NCBI GenBank assembly: GCA_949130485.1 | Contig: OX422187.1 | Coordinates: 4,860,159-4,924,158 of the forward strand | Direction: 5' to 3' | Source of the DNA: Agelas oroides | Taxonomy: Eukaryota; Porifera; Demospongiae; Agelasida; Agelasidae | DNA length: 64,000 nt | Shown: piece after piece, positions 11,501-21,646 of the stretch | Layout of the letters: every line of letters starts with the position of its first letter | How positions within the stretch are numbered: position 1 is the stretch's first letter | Position numbers and translations under genes: made by a program | The notes under the pieces: generated by a model | Databases searched by the model: none | Told to the model about the DNA's origin: nothing | The model's input: the letters and a program-made list of their open reading frames with translations, nothing else

Positions 11501-14500
11501 CAGGGAATATCCCATTACATTCACCTCACGTCATTGTATTTTTGGTTGTTTATCTGGAGATTCACAGCTTTCTAAACCTTTTGTGACATTTCTATATCCA
11601 GGACTCACGTTTCTGGTGGCTCGGTATATATATATATATGTTCTGCGCAATCTGAGAATTTGCGCAATCTTGAGATTGCGCACTGTAGTTGCGTGATCTT
11701 GAGATTGCGCAATACATTTGCGCGATCTCGAGATTGCACAACTATAGCGCGCGCAATCTTTCACCCCAACCGCATGTGCAGAAACCATCTCGTGGTTCCA
11801 GAGAAGCTACTAAAAAATGGCGACTTTGTGATTCATTGCGTTATATCTTGTAAAATAGCAGAGTTCAGGCAATGATAGTTTGGTTGAAAACAAACCCGCC
11901 TTGCTCAGGACGTAGTCAGGAGACCTGCTATTAAAGTCTGAATAAGCTACAACGGTGGAAACGTGGATACCCGCTGTGGACCTGAAACTGACCAATAATA
12001 CACGGTAAAAGTTGGCTGACAGTTTCAGCGAAGGTACGTTTGAACTGTTGCAGATACAATTACATAGTAGACACTCGATTGAACCAGTAGCGTGTGGTAT
12101 ATAAGCTGACTGCCAACTACGATCAACAGGCAAACTTCGAACGCAACCTACTCTTCTGCTGTTGCTCATCAATGCACAGCACTACTCACTCTTCCAGATC
12201 GCAGTATGCCTCCTATGGAGGCAGACGCCGCTTATCAAGGATGTCTTCCATCCTGCGAGCTACATAGTAGATCACTCGCCGTTGGGCGTACAGCCAAAGT
12301 TCGTAGATTGCGCAATCGATCTTGAGATTGCGCACACGTGTTACGCAATCTCTGGATTGCGCACATGTGTTATGCAATCTCCAGATTGCGCACATGTGTT
12401 ACTCAATCTCCAGATTGCCTGCACAGTCTCGGGATTCTGAGAATACGCAACGCAATCTCGAGATAGGGCAAATTCTCAGATTGCGCGGAACATATATATT
12501 ATAAAGCCATTCTTATCTACTCTTAGACTAGCTACTGCACAGTATGACATGATAGAGCCCTGTCCCATGTGACAAAAATGCCCCTCAGAACATACTGGTT
12601 TAACTGGTTGAGTGCATTCTGCCACCTCAGCTCCCCGGCCACAGTCACACTGTCATACCAAATGACCTTTGACCCTGGACAGGCCTGGTGCATGCCGGTG
12701 GTGAGCAGGGAGAGCAACATGTACAACCTCTCCAGGAACGGAGGCTAGGAGGGAGGGGAAGAAGACCAAACATCATACATGAGCAGTGTGACTGCCATAC
12801 ATTTATCCACTGAGCAGTACGTGGTTCTTGACACCTTGTGCCAAAATGGGTCCAGTTTTTGGGCATCCATAACCTTCTGAGTTAAGTCCTGTTACTTTAC
12901 ACCACAGATCAGTGAAACTGCATAGAGTACTGTACAAATCGTCCTTCCTAGCCTGTGCACAGATTCGTTCCACCACACGGTAGGAGAAAATAAACCTGGG
13001 TACAAGCTAGACTAGTCACTTACATGGATAGGGTTTTCAATATTCACCAGCCAGCCATCAAAGTGGTAGTACTGCGCCAGGGCCACAAGCTGCTGAGCGA
13101 ACAGTGCCACTGTATCCTCGTTTCCCAGTAGCTTGTGGCACAGCTGTGCTCCATCTCCCCACTCTGTTATGATGGTGCCAAGAGAGAGAACACGGTGCCG
13201 GTGTGCCACATTTGTCCAACAGGGAGGGGGGAGGGAAACAAAGTGGTGACTGAAGTAGATGAAAGCCCCAATGTGCTGCCAGTGGTAGAAATAGTAGTCC
13301 TCCAGACCCCTGCATAACATGTCACAGTGTGCGGAACAAGCACGTGTAAATTGCACTTAAACACTACTGTAGTGTGTACACACTGGCTATAGAGTTTGAC
13401 ATTGAGTGCTACATTCATACACCAAACATGAGAGTGGGAGGAAGGAAAAGGGGAGGAGAGTGGTCTTCCAACGGTGGGGGAAATAGGTCTCATGCTACGT
13501 ACCACTTATCCCAGGCTGCCTAAAACAGAGCTCTCCAACACTGAACCAAATATTTGACTGAGAATGCAGGTTAACATCTCATGGTGATGGAATTTAAACT
13601 GATTGGATATTTTCTTGTCCCCAGTCTTTCTGTCTCCAGCTCTATACCTTCTTTCCACTCAAGACTCTGGGTCTCCCTTCCGCACTATTCTGATTCAAGT
13701 ACTTTTCTCCCCACCCTCCCAACCAGCTGTGGGTCACTGTTGGTTTCAAGTGTTTACGCTCCACTTGTGGTGGGTTGTGCGAGTGCTGAACTAAACAACC
13801 ATATGGCATTGCTTGCTGTTTCCCATTTGGAGCCCACCAAAACAGACAATAAACAAAACATTCCGGATACTTGCCACCATTTTTTGGAGTGGCAAGGAAG
13901 AGCATTTACAATGGGTTGTAAGTACAGTGGTACAGTTTGTGACATCACAATTTCAAGGAGGAGGCAGCCAGCAGGTAAGCTTATAAGTTCATGTGAGCTA
14001 TAAGGCCATTGAGACCTTGTTCAATCAAGATGGAAATGGGGGATCGGCTCTTGTATTCACGCAAAACAGGTAATTTCAAAAGTTCCACCCTACTACTCAC
14101 CATTGGTTCTTGCCACTCAAAGTAATGTGTAATGGAGTTATCCAAAGTTTGATCTGAAATGACGTACTTTGCAAAGGTGTACATAGTACGGTGGCCTGAG
14201 AAGATTAATCCAGTAACTATACATCACTTTTCATTTTTGCCTACTTACTCAGCTTACATGGTTGCTCATGCTCAGACTGTGGAGGTTTCCACAATGAAAC
14301 TGTGTGTGTAGGGAGGAATGGGGAGGATGTGTGCAGTGCATGCCAAGTCACCTGTGTCCCTGGACAAACTTGTCTTTTTGGTACCCTCCCATCATGTCAT
14401 GGCACACGACCACCTTTGGTGCGCTGGGATCTGACATGACAGCTGGACAATCTCTTAGGGGGATCACAGGCACACACAGTTCGTCCAGGCCAGGCTGCCA

Positions 14501-14629
14501 GGAGAGGACCGCTTCAAGGCTACCCAGGGGAGAGGCAACCGGTGATCCATCTTCCTTATCGAACTTTGTGCACTGAAGTGAGTACTGTTGGTCTGCCGAC
14601 ACGGAGACAGTGACACACGATCTTTCCAT
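5588..14629 (-). CDS. Cytosolic endo-beta-N-acetylglucosaminidase (GH85), multi-exon gene
   Basis: ENGase cleaves the chitobiose core of free N-glycans in the cytosol. Exons read on the minus strand with canonical GT/AG borders and consistent phases are 14352-14629, 13024-13309, 12596-12744, 9988-10153, 9323-9426, 8965-9076, 8722-8808, 8450-8571, 7259-7463, 6419-6599, 6074-6197 and 5588-5986. One or two small exons between 6.6 and 7.23 kb are unresolved. Hallmarks in order are VCHDMMGGY, FYHWQ, YFSHH, WTNVAHRH, the catalytic NIEN segment, KVIWYDSV, CDGIFLNYNW, VYVGIDVFGRG and LFAPGWVFE, then the C-terminal beta-domains with LSIGEIK. The order and content match animal ENGase end to end. There is no signal peptide, as expected for the cytosolic enzyme. 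The ATG at 14629 sits directly after a CTACTAG acceptor-like site, so an upstream non-coding exon is possible. Human ENGase has roughly 60 more N-terminal residues. Introns hold several DNA-transposon remnants. Confidence 0.9.
7713..8382. mobile_element. TTAA-flanked non-autonomous DNA transposon (piggyBac-like MITE)
   Basis: The element lies in an ENGase intron. Both ends carry TTAA followed inward by CCCTTGA, two variable bases and TGCGG (left 7713-7730, right in inverted orientation up to 8382). TTAA target duplication with CCC-starting inverted ends is the signature of piggyBac elements. It is about 670 bp long and has no transposase. Inside it is a perfect 39-bp inverted repeat (8066-8104 and 8230-8268). 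Confidence 0.7.
8066..8268. repeat. Perfect 39-bp inverted repeat inside the TTAA element
   Basis: The arms 8066-8104 and 8230-8268 are exact reverse complements (left arm begins AAACTTGGAGGCCATTTGC), separated by 125 bases. Perfect identity between the arms suggests recent formation, gene conversion or an assembly fold-back. Confidence 0.8.
9540..9707. mobile_element. Palindromic MITE with TACCGTAGAT ends
   Basis: The left end reads TACCGTAGAT..GGAAATTTTCGC and the right end is its inverse, GCGAAAATTTCC..ATCTACGGTA. The AT-rich body is largely self-complementary (AATTTT and AAAATT blocks). It is 168 bp long, non-coding, and sits in an ENGase intron. Confidence 0.75.
9831..9863 (+). repeat. 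Fragment shared with the Penelope-like element tail
   Basis: The sequence TTATAAGGGAGATGTGGTTC and the following TTGATTGTTCAT match the minus strand at 28877-28910, in the 3' tail of the Penelope-like element, with one mismatch in about 34 bases. It is probably a tiny 3' remnant of the same family in an ENGase intron. Confidence 0.5.
10847..11290. mobile_element. Long inverted-repeat MITE, ~444 bp
   Basis: The left end TAGCCTCGTTCCCAGGCC and the right end GGCCTGGGACTGAGGCTA are inverted copies. The arms of about 150 bp stay alignable through CCCCCGTTTTACCTTCC, ACACGGGAGCGGAAGACCG and GTCCACCTCGCGTCCAC, ending inside near 11000 and 11140. The arms have diverged only slightly. It is a larger relative of the small CCTCGTTCCCAGGCC hairpins and sits in the large ENGase intron between 10.15 and 12.60 kb. 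Confidence 0.8.
11632..12499. mobile_element. Non-autonomous element with inverted ends and nested GCGCAATC palindromes
   Basis: The terminal inverted repeat of about 35 bp reads ATATATGTTC(T/C)GCGCAATC then TGAGAATTTGC at the left, and the same inverted at the right. Directly inside each end are clusters of short palindromes of the form GCGCAATCTNGAGATTGCGC (11641-11760 and 12306-12480). The centre (11770-12300) is single-copy and non-coding. Such subterminal arrays commonly serve as transposase binding sites, but the superfamily is not recognisable. It lies in an ENGase intron. Confidence 0.65.
13024..13309 (-). CDS. ENGase catalytic exon (GH85 active site)
   Basis: This 286-bp exon holds the core of the GH85 barrel: FYHWQHIGAFIYFSHH, WTNVAHRH, TIITEWGDG and, close to its 3' end, FDGWLVNIENPI. 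In the family, the Asn and Glu of the N-I-E segment orient the substrate 2-acetamido group and act as the general acid. Both are present, so the copy looks catalytically competent. The acceptor is ATGCAG before 13309 and the donor is GTAAGTGA after 13024. The frame enters with one base to complete an Arg codon and leaves in phase 0. Confidence 0.9.
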
Positions 14630-14652
14630 CTAGTAGAAATCTGGTTCCGCTT

Positions 14653-15093
14653 TTACGTGGTCACTACTGTGTCTCGTATTGAAGCTGGGATCAAAATTGA
14701 ATCAAGTGACCAAAGCTCTTTTTCGTGTTTTTGAGAGGCGATCATATATAGTCTGGACGACTCATCGATCAAGCTCAAGATGACCTGATCGAGAACGCGT
14801 GCTGCAATTTGACCTTTGAACCCTGGAAGGGTGTGATCATAGCTTCGTCTCCAGGCCCCACCCAAAAATCGGGAAAGGCAGAAGGGGCCTGGTGTCACTT
14901 GGGTCACTCTAACAAAAGTAGGAACGAGGAAATGAGAAATGAGAAATGAGGAAATGGAGAAATGCAGAAATGTTTACCCGCGCGCGCCAAGAGTGCCTTG
15001 TGGAGTTCATCGATCTTACAGAGGACCACAGTGAGGACGAGGTAGTCTGCCTTGGAATCGATATATGGAAGGATTTGGGGGAACTCGATTAGA
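14653..15093 (-). CDS. Last two exons of an unrecognised protein gene
   Basis: Two minus-strand segments splice cleanly. The upstream one ends at 14978 (…HKALLARAG, donor GTAAAC, phase 1) and the downstream one runs 14822-14653 (acceptor CTTCCAG; FKGQIAARVLDQVIL … DTVVTT, then TAA). The joined stretch is about 93 residues, mostly amphipathic helix, with ILPYIDSKADYLVLTVV as a notable segment. I do not recognise the family. The upstream exon probably begins at an AG near 15094, and its own upstream exons would have to lie beyond the 15.2-26.7-kb repeat block or be lost. The intron carries a CCTCGT-type hairpin remnant (14843-14896). The stop is 23 bases before the ENGase ATG on the same strand. 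Confidence 0.45.
14843..14896. mobile_element. Small MITE remnant (CCAGGCCCC family)
   Basis: The ends CTCCAGGCCCC and GGGGCCTGGTGT are inverted, with a CAAAAATCGGGAAAGG core. A sister copy lies at 34998-35050, sharing the ATCGGGAAAGG core. It sits in the intron of the unrecognised minus-strand gene. Confidence 0.55.
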
Positions 15094-15236
15094 CTTGAGC
15101 TTGGTGCAACAGTTGCACGTTGCACCTAGACAATTTGTGTGTGCTCAAGCTTTGCTTAGTAGCTGGGCCAGATTTCGTAGTATATGTAAAAAATTGCACA
15201 TTTTGTTCATAGAGCATCGAGAGGGGCAGGGGTTAC

Positions 15237-15345
15237 AACCATTGCTGTTGCACTGTTACACTGTTGCATTGTTGAACCGTTGCACTGTTGCACTGTTGCA
15301 CCGTTGCACAGTATTGCTGTTGCACCGTTGCACTGTTGCACAGTA
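15237..15345 (+). repeat. Short TTGCACYG octamer array
   Basis: About 13 units of TTGCACTG/TTGCACCG with variants (TTACACTG, TTGAACCG) and the same CAGTATTGCTG interruption seen in the 5-kb array at 21.65 kb. It ends in CACAGTACACAGAAAAAAACT. The ACACAGAAAAAA stretch reappears inverted at the start of the large array. Confidence 0.85.
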
Positions 15346-15715
15346 CACAGAAAAAAACTGGTGTGCTATTTGGGTAAAACTGGTGTGCCAAATAAGCACA
15401 GAGTGTGCTATTGTATATCTTTAACACACTAAACGGTCAAATCCAGCACTGGAGTGTGCTAAAATGGCATGTTCTGCTGTGCTATATAACATATCAGCAC
15501 ATGCAAGCACTAATTTCCCTATTAGCACCCTCGGTTTGACACACCACATGTGCTAGTTCCTCATCACCAAAACTGTATGACACACTACATGTGCTAGTTC
15601 CTCATCACCAAAACTGTATGACACACCACGTGTGCTAGTTTCTCATCATGATCAGCACACTAACACAACACTGCATGGGACACACTTGTGATAGTATGTG
15701 TATATGATCAGACTC
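15346..15715. repeat. GTGTGCTA-rich flank with 41-bp triplicate
   Basis: This stretch is dense in GTGTGCTA, GTGTGCCAAAT and TGACACACC motifs. It contains three direct copies of a 41-bp unit starting GACACACYAC, at 15538, 15579 and 15620. The same motif class, in inverted orientation, fills 21396-21636. It is non-coding and looks like the subterminal zone of a large element. Confidence 0.6.
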
Positions 15716-18700
15716 TGATGCTTGTCATGTAATGGAAATATCGATATAATATGTGACTGATAGTGATTGTACACACCAAATGGAACTGTTTGATACCCAT
15801 TTGGTATAGTTTGATCAAGTATTAGCTGTTTCGGGCCTGAAATTGTTAGTTACAAGTAACCGATATGTACAAGTGGTAAAATCACAACCGCACCTGGACT
15901 GTTTTTGAACCACTCATACCAAAATGAAAACAAACATCAGATTATCAATGTACACATCAAATGGAACTGTTTGATACCCATTTTGTATAGTTTGGTCAAG
16001 TATTAGCTGTTTCGGGCCTGAAATTGTTAGTTACAACTAACTGATCCGTTGGTAAAACCACAATCGTACCCAGACAATTTTCAGAACACTTACTCCAAAA
16101 TGAAAACAAACATCAGATTATGAATGTACACACCAAATGGAACTGTTTGATACCCATTTTGTCTGGTTTGGTCAAGTATTATCTGTTTCAGGGATGATAT
16201 TGTTAGTTACAAGTAACCGATATGTACAAGTGGTAAAACCACAACCGTACCCAGACAGTTTTCAGAACACTTACTCCAAAATGAAAACAAACATCAGATT
16301 ATGAATGTACACACCAAATGGAACTGTTTGATACCCATTTTGTATAGTTTGGTCAAGTATTAGCTGTTTCGGGCCTGAAATTGTTAGTTACAAGTAACCG
16401 ATATGTACAAGTGGTAAAATCACAACCGCACCTGGAGTGTTTTTGAACCACTCATACCAAAATGAAAACAAACATCAGATTATGAATGTACACATCAAAT
16501 GGAACTGTTTGATACCCATTTTGTATAGTTTGGTCAAGTATTAGCTGTTTCGGGCCTGAAATTGTTAGTTACAAGTAACTGATATGTACAAGTGGTAAAA
16601 TCACAACCGCACCTGGACTATTTTTGAACCACTCATACCAAAATGAAAGCAAACATCAGATTATGAATGTACACATCAAATGGAACTGTTTGATACCCAT
16701 TTTGTATAGTTTGGTCAAGTATTAGATGTTTCGGGCCTGAAATTGTTAGTTACAACTAACCGATACGTTGGTAAAACCACAACCGTACCCAGACAATTTT
16801 CAGAACACTTACTCCAAAATGAAAACAAACATCAGATTATGAATGTACACACCAAATGGAACTGTTTGATACCCATTTTGTATAGTTTGGTCAAGTATTA
16901 GCTGTTTCGGGCCTGAAATTGTTAGTTACAACTAACCGATATGTACAAGTGGTAAAATCACAACCGTACCTGGACTATTTTTGAACCACTGATACCAAAA
17001 TGAAAACAAACATCAGATTATGAATGTACACATCAAATGGAACTGTTTTATACCCATTTTGTATAGTTTGGTCAAGTATTAGCTGTTTCGGGCCTGAAAT
17101 TGATAGTCACAAGTAATTGGTACGTTGGTAAAACCACAAACGTACCCAAGCAATTTTCAGAACTCTTACTCCAAAATGAAAACAAACATCAGATTATGAA
17201 TGTACACATCAAATGGAACTGTTTGATACCCATTTGGTATAGTTTGGTCAAGTATTAGCTGTTTCGGGCCTGAAATTGTTAGTTACAAGTAACCGATACG
17301 TTGGTAAAACCACAACCGTACCCAAACAATTTTCAGAACACTTACTCCAAAATGAAAACAAACATCAGATTATGAATGTACACACCAAATGGAACTGTTT
17401 GATACCCATTTTGTATAGTTTGGTCAAGTATTAGATGTTTCGGGCCTGAAATTGTTAGTTACAACTAACCGATATGTACAAGTGGTAAAATTACAACCGC
17501 ACCTGGACTATTATTGAACCACTCATACCAAAATGAAAACAAACATCAGATTATGAATGTACACATCAAATGGAACTGTTTGATACCCATTTGGTATAGT
17601 TTGGTCAAGTATTAGCTGTTTCGGGCCTGAAATTGTTAGTTACAAGTAACCGATATGTACAAGTGGTAAAATCACAACCGTACCCAGACTATTTTCAGAA
17701 CACTTACTCCAAAATGAAAACAAACATCAGATTATGAATGTACACATCAAATGGAACTGTTTGATACCCATTTTGTATAGTTTGGTCAAGTATTAGCTGT
17801 TTCGGGCCTGAAATTGTTAGTTACAACTAACCGATATGTACAAGTGGTAAAATCACAACCGTACCTAGACTCTTTTTGAACCACTCATACCAAAATGAAA
17901 ACAAACATCAGATTATGAATGTACACATCAAATGGAACTGTTTGATACCCATTTGGTATAGTTTGGTCAAGTATTAGCTGTTTCGGGCCTGAAATTGTTA
18001 GTTACAAGTAACCGATATGTACAAGTGGTAAAATCACAAACGTACCCAGACTATTTTCAGAACACTTACTCCAAAATGAAAACAAACATCAGATTATGAA
18101 TGTACACATCAAATGGAACTGTTTGATACCCATTTTGTATAGTTTGGTCAAGTATTAGCTGTTTCGGGCCTGAAATTGTTAGTTACAAGTAACCGATATG
18201 TACAAGTGGTAAAATCACAACCGTACCCAGACTATTTTCAGAACACTTACTCCAAAATGAAAACAAACATCAGATTATGAATGTACACACCAAATGGAAC
18301 TGTTTGATACCCATTTGGTATAGGTTGGTCAAGTATTAGCTGTTTCGGGCCTGAAATTGTTAGTTACAAGTAATCGATACGTTGGTAAAACCACAACCGT
18401 ACCCAAACAATTTTCAGAACACTTACTCCAAAATGAAAACAAACATCAGATTATGAATGTACACATCAAATGGAACTGTTTGATACCCATTTTGTCTGGT
18501 TTGGTCAAGTATTAGCTGTTTCGGGCCTGAAATTGTTACAAGTAACCGATATGTACAAGTGGTAAAATCACAACCGTACCCAGACTATTTTCAGAACACT
18601 TACTCCAAAATGAAAACAAACATCAGAGTATGAATGTACACACCAAATGGAACTGTTTGATACCCATTTGGTATAGGTTGGTCAAGTATTAGCTGTTTCG

Positions 18701-19239
18701 GGCCTGAAATTGTTAGTTACAAGTAATCGATACGTTGGTAAATTAAACCACAACCGTACCCAAACAATTTTCAGAACACTTACTCCAAAATGAAAACAAA
18801 CATCAGATTATGAATGTACACATCAAATGGAACTGTTTGATACCCATTTTGTCTGGTTTGGTCAAGTATTAGCTGTTTCGGGCCTGAAATTGTTAGTTGC
18901 AACTAACCGATATGTACAAGTGGTAAAATCACAACCGTACCTAGACTCTTTTTGAACCACTCATACCAAAATGAAAACAAACATCAGATTATGAAAGGAC
19001 ACACCAAATGGAACTGTTTGATACCCATTTGGTATAGTTTGGTCAAGTATAGCTGTTTCGGGCCTGAAATTGTTAGTTACAAGTAACCGATATGTACAAG
19101 TGGTAAAATCACAACTGTACCTAGACTATTTTTGAACCACTCATACCAAAATGAAAACAAACATCAGATTATGAAGGAACACATCAAATGGAACTGTTTG
19201 ATACCCATTTTGTATAGTTTGGTCAAGTATTATATTAGG
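15716..19239 (+). repeat. Satellite array of 181/176-bp monomers, ~20 copies
   Basis: The word TGGAACTG followed by TTTGATACCC recurs at 15781, 15962, 16138, 16319, 16500, 16681, 16857 and onward to about 19190, giving 181- or 176-bp spacing. The length difference lies in AAGTAACCGATATGTACAAG versus AACTAACCGATACGTTG. Two half-unit types alternate: GTACCCAGACAATTTTCAG with CACTTACTCC, and GCACCTGGACTATTTTTG with CACTCATACC. Copies are highly similar across the array. It is AT-rich and non-coding. Confidence 0.92.
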
Positions 19240-19581
19240 TACATATATGAACATACATGATCATGCAATAACTTTTCCAACTCCTGTAGCTTTAGTCTGG
19301 AGAGAACAACCATCATGACAGGTAGTAGCGTGTATGTAGAGTCTGTTTTGTTACAGAAACTTATACTTAGAAGTACAGGAGCCAGCCTCGCAAACAGGGT
19401 GGGGCTAATAATGACAGGGGCGTGGCTCAGTCCTTGTACGCGTGCGCAACATGGCACGCGCCATTTCGCATTTTCTCACTTTGATCGTACACTTCAAGTT
19501 CGTCTTCTTTGATATGATCCGTTCGTGAAAATTCCGCCAGCAACAAAATGGTACCTGAGCTTAGTGGAGGAGAGGGCTTAC

Positions 19582-20569
19582 ATGTTCGATGTCCCACGGG
19601 AGCGAACGTCTTTCGGTGACAAGGAGTGCGGAGCGGTTACATCGCTGAGACTTCACACCACCGTGGTAAGAAGTGGCTGAAAGTCAATGAATTTATAAAT
19701 GTACTTTTTTTTACTACATATAAAATAGTTAAAGTAGCTATTTCCGCGTAAGGATACATATAGCTAGCTATAGAGTTGTACTGCAGTAGTAAAGTCGCTA
19801 AAGAAATATTGTTGAATGTGTCATTTCTTTCTTTCTACCTTATACCTCCCTGCTTGTTCCCTTCTCATCCTTCCACCAACTACCAGACTAGCTAGACCAG
19901 TTAGTCTTCCTCTATACTGATCTTGTCTGAGAGATCGTGGTGGTGATAGGTACACAGAGTGAGTCTGCAGCCTTCCCAAAGACATGTTCTGAAGGGAGGT
20001 TCTGGAGGCTGTATATGCACAGAGAGGAAAGGTACGAGATAGGGAGAACAAAAGCTTTTATTTAAAAGCCCCAGATGATTAATTCACATCACTTGTATAT
20101 CCATACACAGGACCTTTGTCTCCAGGCTATTAATGCCTCATTGTTCAGAAGTACCCAGGCCACAAGGTTCAATCTCCACGCTGCCCTGCAAGTAGTTTAA
20201 ACTGCTGGTAAGTAAGCTTGTACTATATACTTATTACAACTGCAGTTGTCTGAATTTGCATTTAGGTCTTCCTCCTTAATTTGTTCTGCACTGGATTGGG
20301 GGTGGGGGGAGCCATAGTACATTTCTTAATGAGGTGCGGAGAACATAAGTTGTACACAAGGCCTTGTATTTTCTGAAATGTACCTGCTGAGTGGATGACT
20401 CTTCTGGTTGGGAATTGTCCAGTGCTTGCGTTTTTGTACTCTTAAATTTGCAAACCTAGTTTGTATCATGACCATCTTCCACTATACCTTCCAGGCCTGT
20501 TTACTTCTCCTCACTACACCAACTGACTACGGAGGCCCCAGCTGCTTGAAGAGGCTCATAGCCAAGTGA
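19582..20569 (+). CDS. Candidate three-exon gene, unrecognised
   Basis: Three segments join in phase 0 at canonical sites: 19582-19665 (starts ATG, MFDVPRERTSFG; donor GTAAGA), 20111-20191 (acceptor CACAG; DLCLQAINASLFRS; donor GTAGTT) and 20495-20569 (acceptor TTCCAG; ACLLLLTTP … LIAK, then TGA). The product would be 79 residues. The frame stays open upstream of the ATG for another 20 or so codons, so the true start may be in another exon. The third segment also ends at a GTGAGT donor-like site and could continue. A second spliceable segment (19970-20030) does not keep the frame and may be alternative. No family is recognised and a non-coding spliced RNA is an alternative. Confidence 0.3.
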
Positions 20570-21395
20570 GTGGTTACAATGTTTAATACATCTAGCCTTA
20601 TCCCTGGTGATTACGTTCAGGGATTTCCATGTATGCATGAATAACAACAAACAAGATGAGCCTTTCTGAGATGCTGACTGTGTGATTTCTTCACATACCC
20701 AGGTAGAGGAATTGCATTTGAAATGATAGCTGCCACACTTTCGAAATATTTTCAGTACACATGCTGCCATGTTGGAAGGCAATTGAAGGAAAGCAATTAT
20801 ACAAAAATTACATTTCTACAGACCTGTTTCGGGTGTTTAACTTCAACTTTAGACTATGCAAAAGGTTAGCTAGTGAAGACATTTAACACACATCTGTGAG
20901 AAATGAATGCTACTGGTAGGAGCATTGCTAGGGCGGGAAGTTCAATGCGCTAGTATGATAATCACTACTGTTTTGTCCTCCAAGATGCCCCACATGACTT
21001 GTATAATGGAATAATAGAATGATTGCAGTTCCTCTATCGCATGACCTGACTAGTATATGAATAATTATTGCATGTGCTATTCTTTCACAGATGGATGTTA
21101 ACAATTGAACACAACTAACTGATTGATAGGTACATAAAATGTATATTATATGCATAGTTGAATGCCATTTTTGTATGTATAGAGTATATTGACACATTTT
21201 TGTACAATGTAGTACTTCAATCACATACGTATTTGTATAAAATGCTGTAACGTAAGTTATAGCATAACTATTGTTTGCTTGTTTTAGTATATTCATGTTT
21301 TCAACTCAGTGTATGTCACAATTATATTTTGCTTACAGTCAAGAGTGTTTCATTGGAAATTCCATGTAAAAGCTCCACCCACTAAGTGAGGGGTC
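20570..21395. other. Single-copy DNA, nothing recognised
   Basis: No open frame with family resemblance, no inverted ends and no tandem structure were seen between the candidate gene and the GTGTGCTA-rich flank of the octamer array. Confidence 0.4.
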
Positions 21396-21646
21396 AGCTG
21401 CATGTCAGTTGACACACTGCTAATTTTGCACACCAATTTTGACACATTGGTAGAATAACACACTTGTTATTTAGCACACTTGCTGAATAGCACACTACTA
21501 ATTTGGCACACTGTCCAGTTAGCACATGTGTAGTTTTGACACACCTAACAATTTGACATGCGTGTAGGTGTGTCAAAACTGGAGACATCACTTTTGACAC
21601 ACTTTTTGTGTCAGATTAGCACACTTTTTTTTTTCTGTGTATATAT
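21396..21646. repeat. TAGCACACT/TTTGACACACT-rich flank of the octamer array
   Basis: Degenerate 20-25-bp motifs (TTAGCACACTT, TTTGACACAC, TTGGCACACTG) repeat about ten times and end in a T run plus CTGTGTATATATTGCTG, where the octamer array begins. The junction TAGCACACTTTTTTT..CTGTGT is the inverse of the ACACAGAAAAAAACTGGTGTGCTA junction at 15346-15370. Confidence 0.65.

Noticed and set aside
15716-19239. CRISPR-like array
   Set aside because: Repeats are contiguous 181/176-bp monomers without unique spacers, in a eukaryotic context.
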